46,621 nucleotides of DNA, from positions 1-46,621 of the forward strand of contig JAFTQT010000078.1 in the NCBI GenBank assembly GCA_017462615.1. The letters run 5' to 3'. Shown piece after piece: positions 1-6,741 of this stretch (within the stretch, counting starts at the first letter, position 1; every line of letters starts with the position of its first letter). The notes under the pieces are model-generated. The model did no database searches and had not been told where the DNA came from. It saw only the letters and a program-made list of their open reading frames with translations. Both the position numbers and the translations under genes were made by a program. The DNA comes from Clostridia bacterium (GTDB lineage: Bacteria > Bacillota > Clostridia > Oscillospirales > CAG-272).

Positions 1-1
1 C

Positions 2-3000
2 TTCAAGGCAGCAGTCGCAGCTGGCGGCGAAATCACCCTGACGGATAATATCACGCTTGACGCGGGCATTATCATCGACAAGGACGTTACCATCAACGGT
101 AACGGCAACACCATCACCTTTACGGCGGGTACCGCGCTGGAGACTCCCATTTGCAATAGTGCAGATGCTTCTCCCGCTGTACGCACAGTAGAGAGTTATG
201 CCTTCAACCTGGTAGGCGGCACCGTTGTGTTCAACAATGTGACCGTTTCCGTGCCTGTTTACACGGCACCTGCCGAGGGCGAGGAGGAAGTTCCCGCCGT
301 CAAGACCGGTATCTTCGTGTTCACCGGTGCGGCTGACGTGACCTTCAATACGGTTGTGACCGATCAAGGTTACATCACCGTGATGTTTGGCGCACCCGGC
401 AAGCTGACCGTAAACGAGGGCACCAGCTTGGGCGCCAGCGGCTACCTCAATTATGCACTGGGCTCCTCTAAGGACGCTCAGAACGCCGAGACCGGCGTCG
501 CTCCCACCGTTGTGATCACCGGTGGTACCATCTCTAACGAGACCACCGTTTTATCCGGTGACTTGGCTCGCTTTGACTCGAGCGTCAATATGACTATCTC
601 CGGCGGTACTTTTGTCTCCCGCAGTGACGCTATTTACATTAGCGGCGCTGCAACGACTGCCGCTTCCATCAAGATGACGGCCGGTACTGTTGACGCTGCT
701 GCTTCCGCTTTCAACATGTACGGTCCCGTTTCTTTGGAAATCACCGGCGGTACCGTGACAAAGAACATCAAGTACCAGGGCACCGCCACGGCAAAGATCG
801 AGAACCTGACTATGGAGTCCGGTGCTTTGGTCACCATCGGCGGTACCGGCAACGTTACTGTCAAGAATCTGATCATGGTGTCTCAGACCTGCTTTAGCAT
901 CAGCGGCTCTGGTGCCATCGTCATTGATGATTGTACCATGACAGGTAACGGCTCCGGCGGCGCGATCTATATTGCCAGCGCCAATGCCAAGAACGTTACC
1001 GTCAAGAACTCCAGAATCTACAGCTTCCGTGGTCTGCGCTTTTCCGCAGCGGTTACCGGTGGTACTTACACCATTGAGAACTGTACCTACCGCCCCCAGT
1101 ATACCGGCACTGTAGATACGATTAGCGACTACTGCACCGCCGGTTTGCTGATTGGTTACTCTAGCGACATTACATCTGCCAACTGTACCTTTAATGTTAT
1201 TGGTTGTAATATCAGCAACCTCGAGTACGGTACCGGTGAGACCCTTGCTTCTGTGAGCAAGACGGGTGCATCGTATGTTTTTGTTGACTTTGCCAGCTCC
1301 GGCAACGCTTGGAAGTTTGATGGCTGCAACATCAATTGGAACAACAGCACCTACACCTTCTGTGCTTACAAGAACGTTAATCTGACGCTGATCGACTGCA
1401 CCGTAACCGCCACCTCTACCCTGTCTGCCAGCACTGGCACGGGCGGTATGTTCCAGAACAACCAGGCCGGCGTTCTGACCATCACCGGCGGTACCTACAC
1501 CTACACCGGTAACCGTCCCCTGCTGCGTGTTTCCGACAGTAACCTTACCGTCAACATTGACGGCGCTACCTTCATCAACAACGGTCCCAGCTACCTGTTC
1601 ATGCTGAACAACGGTAAGTTGAATATCCAGAACGCTACTCTGACCCAGAAAGGCGAGGCCATCGCAATCATGCTGGTCGACGCAACCAGCGGTCCCCTTA
1701 ACCTTAAGGATTCCTCCGTTGAGGCCTGCGAGGGTTATGTGGCTATGGATATTTGGGGCACGCACGATGTTATTGCTAACAATGTAGTGGTTGAGGGTAC
1801 TATCCAAATTGCAGAGACCCGCACCACGGTTGTAACGCTCGTCGACGTTGTTTATGACGAGTTGATTGACACCAACGGCATTGCTGAGATCACCACCACC
1901 AAGGTGACGTATTTCGAGATCGGCGGTGTGAAGTATACCTGGGATGAGGTTGTGGCCAACCTCAAGACGGGTGACACCGTTACCATTGTCGGTGCTGTTG
2001 ACTGGCCGCTTGACCTTAGTACCGAGGTTGTTTTCACCATTGATTTCAACGGCTACGTCGTTCCCGCTCCCGTCTTCTACGCACACACCAACGTTACCTT
2101 TAAGAACTTTAACCTCACCGTTGCCTCCGGCCATACCCTGACCATTCCCGCAGGTGCCACCCTCACCCTTGGAGAGGGGTGTGTGGTTACCAACACTAAC
2201 TTTGGTGTACTGGCAGCTGCCGGTACCAGTGCTACCTCCGCAGGTGGCTGTGCCATCAATAATAGCGGTAATTTGACAATCAACGACGGTGCTACCATCA
2301 ACGGTACCATCTACGCCGGCGGCGTAGTCGTCATCAACGGCGGTACCTTCCGCAACGGCTCTTACACTCACCACCGCGCCGACAAGTCTCTGGTATTCAT
2401 GAACGGTACCGGTGATCTGACCATCAACGGCGGTGACTTTGAAGCTACCTTTGATGCATATCAGGGTGACGGCGAGGCCAACAGCTTGATCTGCAACAAC
2501 GACGGTAATGCGAACGTTACCATCACCGGCGGTACCTTTACTGCCCACGGCGGTCACGCTGCTTACCTCTATTCCAACAGCTCTGTTATCATCACCGGCG
2601 GTACCTTCACCACCGATATGACCGACAAGGCTCCTCTTTACATCGGTGCGATGCACGGCAAACGCTATGATGCTTCCAGAGCCACCGAGCTGAAGAACTT
2701 CACCACCAACGGCGGCTCCTGCGGCGTGCAGTTCACAATCCTCTACGAGTGGCACTTTACCGTTGAGAACGTAACTGTGAACAACGCTGCTAAGTACGTG
2801 TTTATGGTTGACAATGCCGCAAGTGCCAGCGCTTCCACCGTTACCTTCAAGGGCGGCCGTTACACCCTCACCGGTGAGACTGCCGACGCTGCTGTGCTCT
2901 ACGTTGGTGCCAATGCTAACGTCACTCTGAACGGCGTTATGTTCATCAACGACAACGCTACCAGCACTGCTGCGATCCTTGCCTCCGGCGAGACTGCAAA

Positions 3001-3745
3001 CGTCACGCTTACCAACGTGATCGTGCTTGCCAACAACGGTGCCGCTTACAAGACTGATACCGAGACCGTTAACTTCGGCTCCGCTTCTGTGAAGTATGGC
3101 GGCGACTCCTACAAGCTCTGGATGTCCAACGCTGGTGATACCACCGACGAGGCTCTGAAGCTCGACAACGGCGCATCCGTTCGCGTTGACGCAACTGCAG
3201 AGATGACCGGTATCCGCTTCACCGGCTCCGCTACCAAGGTTGAGGGTGCTGTTTACGGCATCATCATCGCTCCCGCTGACTACGTGGCTGCTGCCGGCGC
3301 CTTCACCAAGGAGGCTCTGGACACTTGGGCTGCTGCCAAGAGCATTGCTGTTCCTTACGTCATGGCTGAGGCTCAGAAGAGCTTGCACGACAATGGTGAC
3401 GGCACTGTGTCCTTCAGCGTGGCTCTCGTAGATATCCAGTCCGGCAACTACGACCGCAGCTTCGCAGCTGTTCCTTACGTTACCGTTAACGACGAGACTA
3501 CCTACGGCGATTACGATTCTACCAACAACGCCCGCTCCATGAAGAGCGTTGCAACCGAGGCTCTGGCTGACCTGCTGACCGATGCGGAGCATTCCGAGTT
3601 GGGTAACACGGATGCGGATAAGGCTGCAAAGTACATTCGCACTATCACTATCGCTGCAGGCGAGGTTGAAGGTAAGGAAGCAGGGACCTACCACTCCCAG
3701 TACTCTGCTGATCAGCGCACTGCTCTGAAGGCTTATATTGGCTGA
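2..3745 (+). CDS. beta-helix repeat surface protein (5' end missing)
   Basis: The reading frame is already open at base 2, so the true start lies outside the window; 1247 residues are visible. Most of the protein consists of degenerate repeats of about 20-30 residues built around ITGGTF/Y-like turns (at least eight clear copies, for example near 519, 592, 740, 1483, 2332, 2521 and 2590), rich in Thr, Asn, Gly, Val and Ile. This pattern is typical of right-handed parallel beta-helix (pectate-lyase-like) adhesins. The last ~210 residues are not repetitive and end in an alpha/beta region with the motif NYDRSF and a following AVPYVTV. This resembles a C-terminal domain I associate with clostridial surface proteins, from memory only. 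No LPxTG motif, SLH domain or catalytic signature is visible, so the anchoring mode is unknown. The likely role is an extracellular structural or adhesion protein. A GC-rich hairpin and a small peptide gene follow. Confidence 0.8.
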   Translation, partial: FKAAVAAGGEITLTDNITLDAGIIIDKDVTINGNGNTITFTAGTALETPICNSADASPAVRTVESYAFNLVGGTVVFNNVTVSVPVYTAPAEGEEEVPAVKTGIFVFTGAADVTFNTVVTDQGYITVMFGAPGKLTVNEGTSLGASGYLNYALGSSKDAQNAETGVAPTVVITGGTISNETTVLSGDLARFDSSVNMTISGGTFVSRSDAIYISGAATTAASIKMTAGTVDAAASAFNMYGPVSLEITGGTVTKNIKYQGTATAKIENLTMESGALVTIGGTGNVTVKNLIMVSQTCFSISGSGAIVIDDCTMTGNGSGGAIYIASANAKNVTVKNSRIYSFRGLRFSAAVTGGTYTIENCTYRPQYTGTVDTISDYCTAGLLIGYSSDITSANCTFNVIGCNISNLEYGTGETLASVSKTGASYVFVDFASSGNAWKFDGCNINWNNSTYTFCAYKNVNLTLIDCTVTATSTLSASTGTGGMFQNNQAGVLTITGGTYTYTGNRPLLRVSDSNLTVNIDGATFINNGPSYLFMLNNGKLNIQNATLTQKGEAIAIMLVDATSGPLNLKDSSVEACEGYVAMDIWGTHDVIANNVVVEGTIQIAETRTTVVTLVDVVYDELIDTNGIAEITTTKVTYFEIGGVKYTWDEVVANLKTGDTVTIVGAVDWPLDLSTEVVFTIDFNGYVVPAPVFYAHTNVTFKNFNLTVASGHTLTIPAGATLTLGEGCVVTNTNFGVLAAAGTSATSAGGCAINNSGNLTINDGATINGTIYAGGVVVINGGTFRNGSYTHHRADKSLVFMNGTGDLTINGGDFEATFDAYQGDGEANSLICNNDGNANVTITGGTFTAHGGHAAYLYSNSSVIITGGTFTTDMTDKAPLYIGAMHGKRYDASRATELKNFTTNGGSCGVQFTILYEWHFTVENVTVNNAAKYVFMVDNAASASASTVTFKGGRYTLTGETADAAVLYVGANANVTLNGVMFINDNATSTAAILASGETANVTLTNVIVLANNGAAYKTDTETVNFGSASVKYGGDSYKLWMSNAGDTTDEALKLDNGASVRVDATAEMTGIRFTGSATKVEGAVYGIIIAPADYVAAAGAFTKEALDTWAAAKSIAVPYVMAEAQKSLHDNGDGTVSFSVALVDIQSGNYDRSFAAVPYVTVNDETTYGDYDSTNNARSMKSVATEALADLLTDAEHSELGNTDADKAAKYIRTITIAAGEVEGKEAGTYHSQYSADQRTALKAYIG

Positions 3746-3772
3746 GCCTTAGTTGATCGATTCAATACCCCT

Positions 3773-3795
3773 GCCGCGCTGCTGCGCAGCGCGGC
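3773..3795 (+). promoter_or_regulatory. GC-rich intergenic hairpin
   Basis: A perfect 10-bp inverted repeat (3773-3782 with 3786-3795, 3-base loop) sits 28 bases after the beta-helix gene. It is not followed by a T run, so it is more likely an mRNA 3'-end stabiliser, processing site or weak terminator than an intrinsic terminator. The ribosome binding site of the next small gene begins 26 bases downstream, so both genes may share a transcript that is trimmed or attenuated here. Confidence 0.5.
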
Positions 3796-3836
3796 GGGTT
3801 CCCGAGCCCCTTAATTCTTAAAGGAGGATATTTTTG

Positions 3837-3965
3837 ATGAAAATGAATTATGAAGCGCCTGTCATGGAGCTGATCTATTTCCGCTCGGAGGACATTTTGG
3901 TAGCTTCGGATTTGGATGATGTTATCAGTGGCAGAAACTTTACTGATGAGATGGCCGAGATGTAA
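3837..3965 (+). CDS. 42-residue acidic peptide of unknown function
   Basis: A short gene with a strong ribosome binding site (AAGGAGG at 3821-3827) encodes 42 residues beginning MKMNYEAPVMELIYF, followed by an acidic segment with two Asp-rich stretches and a final EMAEM. A second ATG at 3843 is possible, but the first has the better reading context. There is no transmembrane segment and no Cys. From memory, short proteins with a lysine/tyrosine start, a P-x-(hydrophobic)-E-(hydrophobic)2 core and a polar tail are common beside surface or RiPP-like genes in Clostridia; none that I know has an assigned function. It lies between the beta-helix gene and an intrinsic terminator 40 bases downstream, so it closes that transcription unit. 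It could be a secreted-peptide precursor or a small regulator, but nothing here proves either. Confidence 0.6.
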   Translation: MKMNYEAPVMELIYFRSEDILVASDLDDVISGRNFTDEMAEM

Positions 3966-4005
3966 TCCTGTTAAGGCTTTTACACCCTTCCAACGAAGCG
4001 ACAAT

Positions 4006-4037
4006 AAAAAGAACCGCACATCGTGCGGTTCTTTTTT
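4006..4037 (+). terminator. intrinsic terminator after the beta-helix/peptide unit
   Basis: An A-run, a perfect 9-bp stem (4011-4019 with 4023-4031, 3-base loop) and six T residues form a textbook Rho-independent terminator. It ends the transcript carrying the surface protein and the 42-residue peptide. Between here and the antitoxin promoter at 4365 I see no gene, only the repeats listed separately. Confidence 0.85.
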
Positions 4038-4064
4038 GTCTTGGGTGTTTTGGCTTCGCCACGG

Positions 4065-4313
4065 GTGCGCCGCCGGGGGTGGGGCGTGTGGCGGGCGCTT
4101 CGTGAAGCGCCCCTACAGGTCATAATAAAATTTTATGCGTAGCGGGTGTGCGTCGTGGATGCGGGAGGAGCAAGCCCCTCCCCTACCGGCGAGATATCGT
4201 TTTGTGCGCCGCCGGGGGTGGGTCGCGGATACACCTCATCCGTCACCTGCGGTGACACCTTCCCCTCAAGGGGAAGGCTATGTTAGATGGCGAGACACTG
4301 TGCGCCGCCGGGG
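4065..4313. repeat. mosaic of short palindromic and direct intergenic repeats
   Basis: The stretch holds three perfect or near-perfect palindromes: 4093-4112 (9-bp stem), 4163-4182 (9-bp stem with one mismatch) and the pair 4242-4256 plus 4258-4277 (5 to 9 bp stems). A direct repeat GTGCGCCGCCGGGGGTGGG occurs at 4065-4083 and 4204-4222, with a shortened copy at 4300-4313. No coding potential stands out. The elements look like REP/MITE-type sequences that I recall as common between genes in gut Clostridia; copy number elsewhere cannot be judged here. Confidence 0.6.
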
Positions 4314-4364
4314 AAAATAAAAAAGCCTCTCCGTGTGAAGGGGTAGAAAATTTCAGCAAAGGTA

Positions 4365-4394
4365 TTGACATTATGATGCAATGCGTGATATAAT
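4365..4394 (+). promoter_or_regulatory. promoter of the candidate antitoxin RNA
   Basis: A consensus -35 TTGACA (4365-4370) and -10 TATAAT (4389-4394) are separated by 18 bases. Transcription should begin near 4401, and no long reading frame with a ribosome binding site follows before the terminator at 4441-4485. The promoter therefore serves a short RNA that runs toward the toxin gene. Confidence 0.75.
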
Positions 4395-4400
4395 AATAAC

Positions 4401-4485
4401 GCAGGGCACCGATGACGGTTGCTTCCTCTGCAGCAATTAAAAGATAACCGCTATGTTTGGGAAGGCAGGGCGGTTATCTTTTTTT
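4401..4485 (+). ncRNA. candidate antisense antitoxin RNA, type I toxin-antitoxin
   Basis: About 85 nt run from the predicted start of the 4365-4394 promoter to an intrinsic terminator (11-bp stem 4441-4451 with 4470-4480, then T residues). Its 3' end overlaps the last four codons and stop codon of the minus-strand toxin gene and the toxin mRNA terminator, so the two RNAs are fully complementary there. This arrangement matches the TxpA/RatA class of Bacillus subtilis, where the antitoxin pairs with the 3' end of the toxin mRNA. Both transcripts also carry CGGTTGCTTCC (plus strand near 4419; minus strand near 4628). The exact 5' end is inferred from promoter spacing. Confidence 0.65.
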
Positions 4486-4563
4486 GTTTTGTATAAAACA
4501 AGATATAATGGCAACTACAAGCATAGCAATTTGGATCAAATTGCTCCAAGTAACATACTCCAT
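4474..4563 (-). CDS. 29-residue membrane toxin, type I toxin-antitoxin
   Basis: The gene starts with ATG at 4563 and encodes 29 residues: a short polar N-terminus, a continuous hydrophobic helix (QIAMLVVAIISCFI) and a basic tail QNKKR before the stop. This is the layout of the small toxins often labelled putative holin-like toxins in Bacillota (TxpA/BsrG/Fst-like), which insert in the cytoplasmic membrane. A very strong ribosome binding site (GGAGGGAGGTG) lies just upstream but can be masked by a hairpin (4571-4590). Its own consensus promoter is at 4672-4700, giving a 5' leader of about 100 nt. The 3' end lies within the terminator shared with the convergent RNA. The locus is too short for default gene finders. 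Confidence 0.75.
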   Translation of the reverse strand: MEYVTWSNLIQIAMLVVAIISCFIQNKKR

Positions 4564-4570
4564 TCTATCA

Positions 4571-4590
4571 CCTCCCTCCAGCGAGGAAGG
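4571..4590 (-). promoter_or_regulatory. hairpin masking the toxin ribosome binding site
   Basis: In the minus-strand mRNA an 8-bp stem with one G-U pair (4571-4578 with 4583-4590, 4-base loop) covers the whole Shine-Dalgarno region of the toxin gene. The upstream arm can instead pair with 4603-4610, which would free the ribosome binding site. Such mutually exclusive structures are a known feature of type I toxin mRNAs that need activation before translation. Confidence 0.6.
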
Positions 4591-4671
4591 CAAAAGATCT
4601 GACTTCCTCGTGATCGGGGAAGCAACCGCCACCATTCAATGGTGCTCTGCGGGTACCGTAGTACCGGGAGT

Positions 4672-4700
4672 ATTATACCATAATTGGCGGATGTTGTCAA
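4672..4700 (-). promoter_or_regulatory. promoter of the toxin mRNA
   Basis: Read on the minus strand, a perfect -35 TTGACA (4700-4695) and perfect -10 TATAAT (4677-4672) are separated by 17 bases, placing the start near 4665. Both boxes are full consensus. This fits a toxin controlled mainly after transcription. Confidence 0.85.
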
Positions 4701-4711
4701 GAGTGGGGAGA

Positions 4712-4795
4712 GGGGAATGCAGAATGAGGTTGCAACGCACATTGTGCGCCGTCGCCTCATTCTGCATTCTACATTCTGCATTCTGCATTCTGCAT
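4712..4795. repeat. inverted and tandem ATTCTGC repeat
   Basis: A GGAATGCAGAATGAGG arm (4713-4728) is complementary to a later CCTCATTCTGCATTC arm (4755-4769), forming a large hairpin. The second arm continues as tandem heptamers of the ATTCTGC type up to about 4795. No gene is visible on either strand. It is a low-complexity repeat between the toxin promoter and the ppa terminator. Confidence 0.6.
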
Positions 4796-4828
4796 CGTTC
4801 AAAGGTTTTGGTGAGGGTTGGTGAATTC

Positions 4829-4896
4829 TTTTTTCGCGTAGGCGAAAAAAGAAGAGGAAGGGAGCCCCTTTTGCAAAAGGGGCTCCCTTCCTTTTT
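4829..4896. terminator. terminator of the DUF512-der-obgE-ppa unit
   Basis: A perfect 17-bp stem (4856-4872 with 4875-4891, 2-base loop) lies just beyond the ppa stop codon. Read on the minus strand, it is followed by a U-rich tract complementary to the A-run at 4845-4850. A second short hairpin with T/A-rich arms lies at 4829-4850. The T-run at 4892-4896 makes the element work from the plus side as well. Confidence 0.75.
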
Positions 4897-4905
4897 CAAT
4901 TTTCC

Positions 4906-5439
4906 TTACTCCTTAACAAACTTTTCGTTATAGGCGTCGATACATTCGGCAATGATGCGCTCGGCCTCCTCGCGGTCAAACAGAGTCTTGACGGCGGTCT
5001 GCTTGTTTTCCAGCTGCTTGTAAACCGAGAAAAAGTGCATGATCTCGTCAAAAATGTGAGGGGGCATTTCATCAATGGAGCGGATGTGATTGTAGGTGGG
5101 ATCGGAGAAGGGGATGCAAATGATCTTATCGTCTACGTGGCCGTCATCCAGCATACGCATGACGCCGATGGGGTACACGCGTACCAGCGTCAGAGGCTGA
5201 ATGGGGCGGTTGCAGAGCACCAGCACATCCAGAGGGTCGCCGTCATCGGCATAAGTACGGGGGATGAAGCCGTAGTTGGCAGGGTAGTGGGTGGAGGTGT
5301 ACAGCACGCGGTCAAGGCGCAGGAGACCGGTGTATTTGTCCAGCTCGTACTTGCATTGGCTGTCCTTGGAGATCTCAATGACGCAGGAAAAATCGTTGGG
5401 GGTGATCTGCGCGGGGTCCATATCGTGCCAGATGTTCAT
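4906..5439 (-). CDS. ppa: inorganic pyrophosphatase, family I
   Basis: The 177-residue product is the usual length for bacterial family I (soluble, Mg-dependent) pyrophosphatases, which hydrolyse PPi to phosphate in the cytoplasm and so pull biosynthetic reactions forward. The signature DDGDPLDVLV near residue 65 carries the metal-binding aspartates. The upstream YELDKYTG and the TSTHYPANYGFIP segments match the conserved active-site strands, and DDK near residue 103 supplies a further ligand. It is the last gene of a four-gene minus-strand unit, 12 bases after obgE, and is followed by a strong terminator. The ribosome binding site AAGGAGG lies just upstream of the ATG at 5439. Nothing looks damaged. 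Confidence 0.95.
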   Translation of the reverse strand: MNIWHDMDPAQITPNDFSCVIEISKDSQCKYELDKYTGLLRLDRVLYTSTHYPANYGFIPRTYADDGDPLDVLVLCNRPIQPLTLVRVYPIGVMRMLDDGHVDDKIICIPFSDPTYNHIRSIDEMPPHIFDEIMHFFSVYKQLENKQTAVKTLFDREEAERIIAECIDAYNEKFVKE

Positions 5440-5451
5440 AATAAATCCTCC

Positions 5452-6741
5452 TTATTTAATAAACTCAAATTCAAAATCGTAAATGTTGACGGTATGGCCG
5501 TCGGTGCAGCCCTTGTCCTCCAGCAGCTTGATGACGCCGTGGCGGATCAGCGCCCGCTGGAAGTAGGTGAGGGACTCGTAATTGTCGAAATTGGTGCGCC
5601 CCATCAGGTCGATGAGCCACTTGCCCTCCACAAAGAAGGTGTTGTTCTCCCGGCGTACGGTGGTCTCCAGCACGGCGGCGGGGTCGATATCCTCCTCGGC
5701 CACCTCGCTTTCAAATACGGTGAGGGGCGGCAGATCGCGGAGACGCTCGGCCACGGTTTTCACCAGGGTATCGAGATTTTCGCCCGTGACGGCGGAAACG
5801 TACAGCAGCTCCCAGCCGTTTTCACGCACGAAGGCCTCGAAGGCGGGGATATCCACCAGCTCCTCGTCGATGGAGTCGCATTTGTTGGCTACGATGATCT
5901 GGGGGCGGGTGGCCAGCTGCTCGCTGTAGCGGGCAAGCTCGTGATTGATGGCACGGATGTCCTCCTTGGGGTCGCGCCCCTCGGCGGCGGAGATATCCAC
6001 CACGTGCAGCAGCAGCCGACAGCGCTCCACATGCCGCAGGAAGGCGTGACCGAGGCCCGCGCCGTCTGCCGCACCCTCAATGAGGCCGGGAATATCGGCG
6101 GCAACGAACCCTGCCTCGCCGCCGGTACGCACCACACCCAGATTGGGAGAAAGGGTGGTGAAGTGGTAGGCGGCGATCTTCGGGCGCGCCGAGCTGATGC
6201 GGGAAAGAATGGAGGATTTGCCCACGCTGGGCATACCGATAAGGCCCACGTCGGCCAGCATCTTCAGCTCCAATATCAGTTCTCGCTCCTCGCCCTTGGT
6301 GCCGTTTTTGGCGAACATGGGCACTTGACGGGTGGGGGTGGCAAAGTGCTTGTTGCCCCAGCCGCCGCGTCCGCCGCGGCAGCAGATGAAGGGCTCTTCG
6401 TCGGACATATCCTTGATGATCTTGCCCGTTTCTGCATCGCGGATCAGCGTGCCTGCGGGCACCAGGATCACCACGTCCTCGGCGGTGGCGCCGTGGAATT
6501 TCTCGCCGCTGCCGTTGCCGCCGTTTTTGGCCACGAATTTGCGGTGGTCGCGGAAAAAGAGCAGCGTGGTGGCACCGGGATCGACCTTGAAGACGATGTT
6601 ACCGCCGTGGCCGCCGTCGCCGCCGGAGGGGCCGCCCTTGGAAACGTATTTCTCGCGGTGGAAGGCTACGGCACCGTCGCCGCCGTCACCGGCCTTGACG
6701 TAAATTTTGGTTTTGTCTATGATTCTCTCGGCATCACGCAT
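5452..6741 (-). CDS. obgE: Obg-family GTPase ObgE/CgtA
   Basis: A 429-residue protein with all three Obg modules. The N-terminal glycine-rich Obg fold (about residues 1-160) contains GDGGDG and GGPSGGDGGHGG. The central G domain has P-loop GMPSVGKSS near residue 167, a DIPGLIEGA switch II segment and NKCD for guanine recognition. The C-terminal OCT domain covers roughly residues 355-429. The family binds the 50S subunit and (p)ppGpp and is needed for ribosome assembly and growth control. The start overlaps the end of der by 8 bases, which implies translational coupling. The ATG at 6741 gives MRDAERII before the conserved start of the Obg domain and fits a ribosome binding site inside der. Confidence 0.95.
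   Translation of the reverse strand: MRDAERIIDKTKIYVKAGDGGDGAVAFHREKYVSKGGPSGGDGGHGGNIVFKVDPGATTLLFFRDHRKFVAKNGGNGSGEKFHGATAEDVVILVPAGTLIRDAETGKIIKDMSDEEPFICCRGGRGGWGNKHFATPTRQVPMFAKNGTKGEERELILELKMLADVGLIGMPSVGKSSILSRISSARPKIAAYHFTTLSPNLGVVRTGGEAGFVAADIPGLIEGAADGAGLGHAFLRHVERCRLLLHVVDISAAEGRDPKEDIRAINHELARYSEQLATRPQIIVANKCDSIDEELVDIPAFEAFVRENGWELLYVSAVTGENLDTLVKTVAERLRDLPPLTVFESEVAEEDIDPAAVLETTVRRENNTFFVEGKWLIDLMGRTNFDNYESLTYFQRALIRHGVIKLLEDKGCTDGHTVNIYDFEFEFIK

Noticed and set aside
551-3694. 1047-codon open frame on the minus strand opposite the beta-helix gene
   Set aside because: It mirrors the codon pattern of the real gene, has no ribosome binding site, and its translation is low-complexity Val/Gly/Asp/His sequence without known motifs.
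4457-4933. 158-codon plus-strand frame across the toxin locus
   Set aside because: It runs through the antisense terminator, the toxin promoter and the ATTCTGC repeats, and lacks a ribosome binding site.
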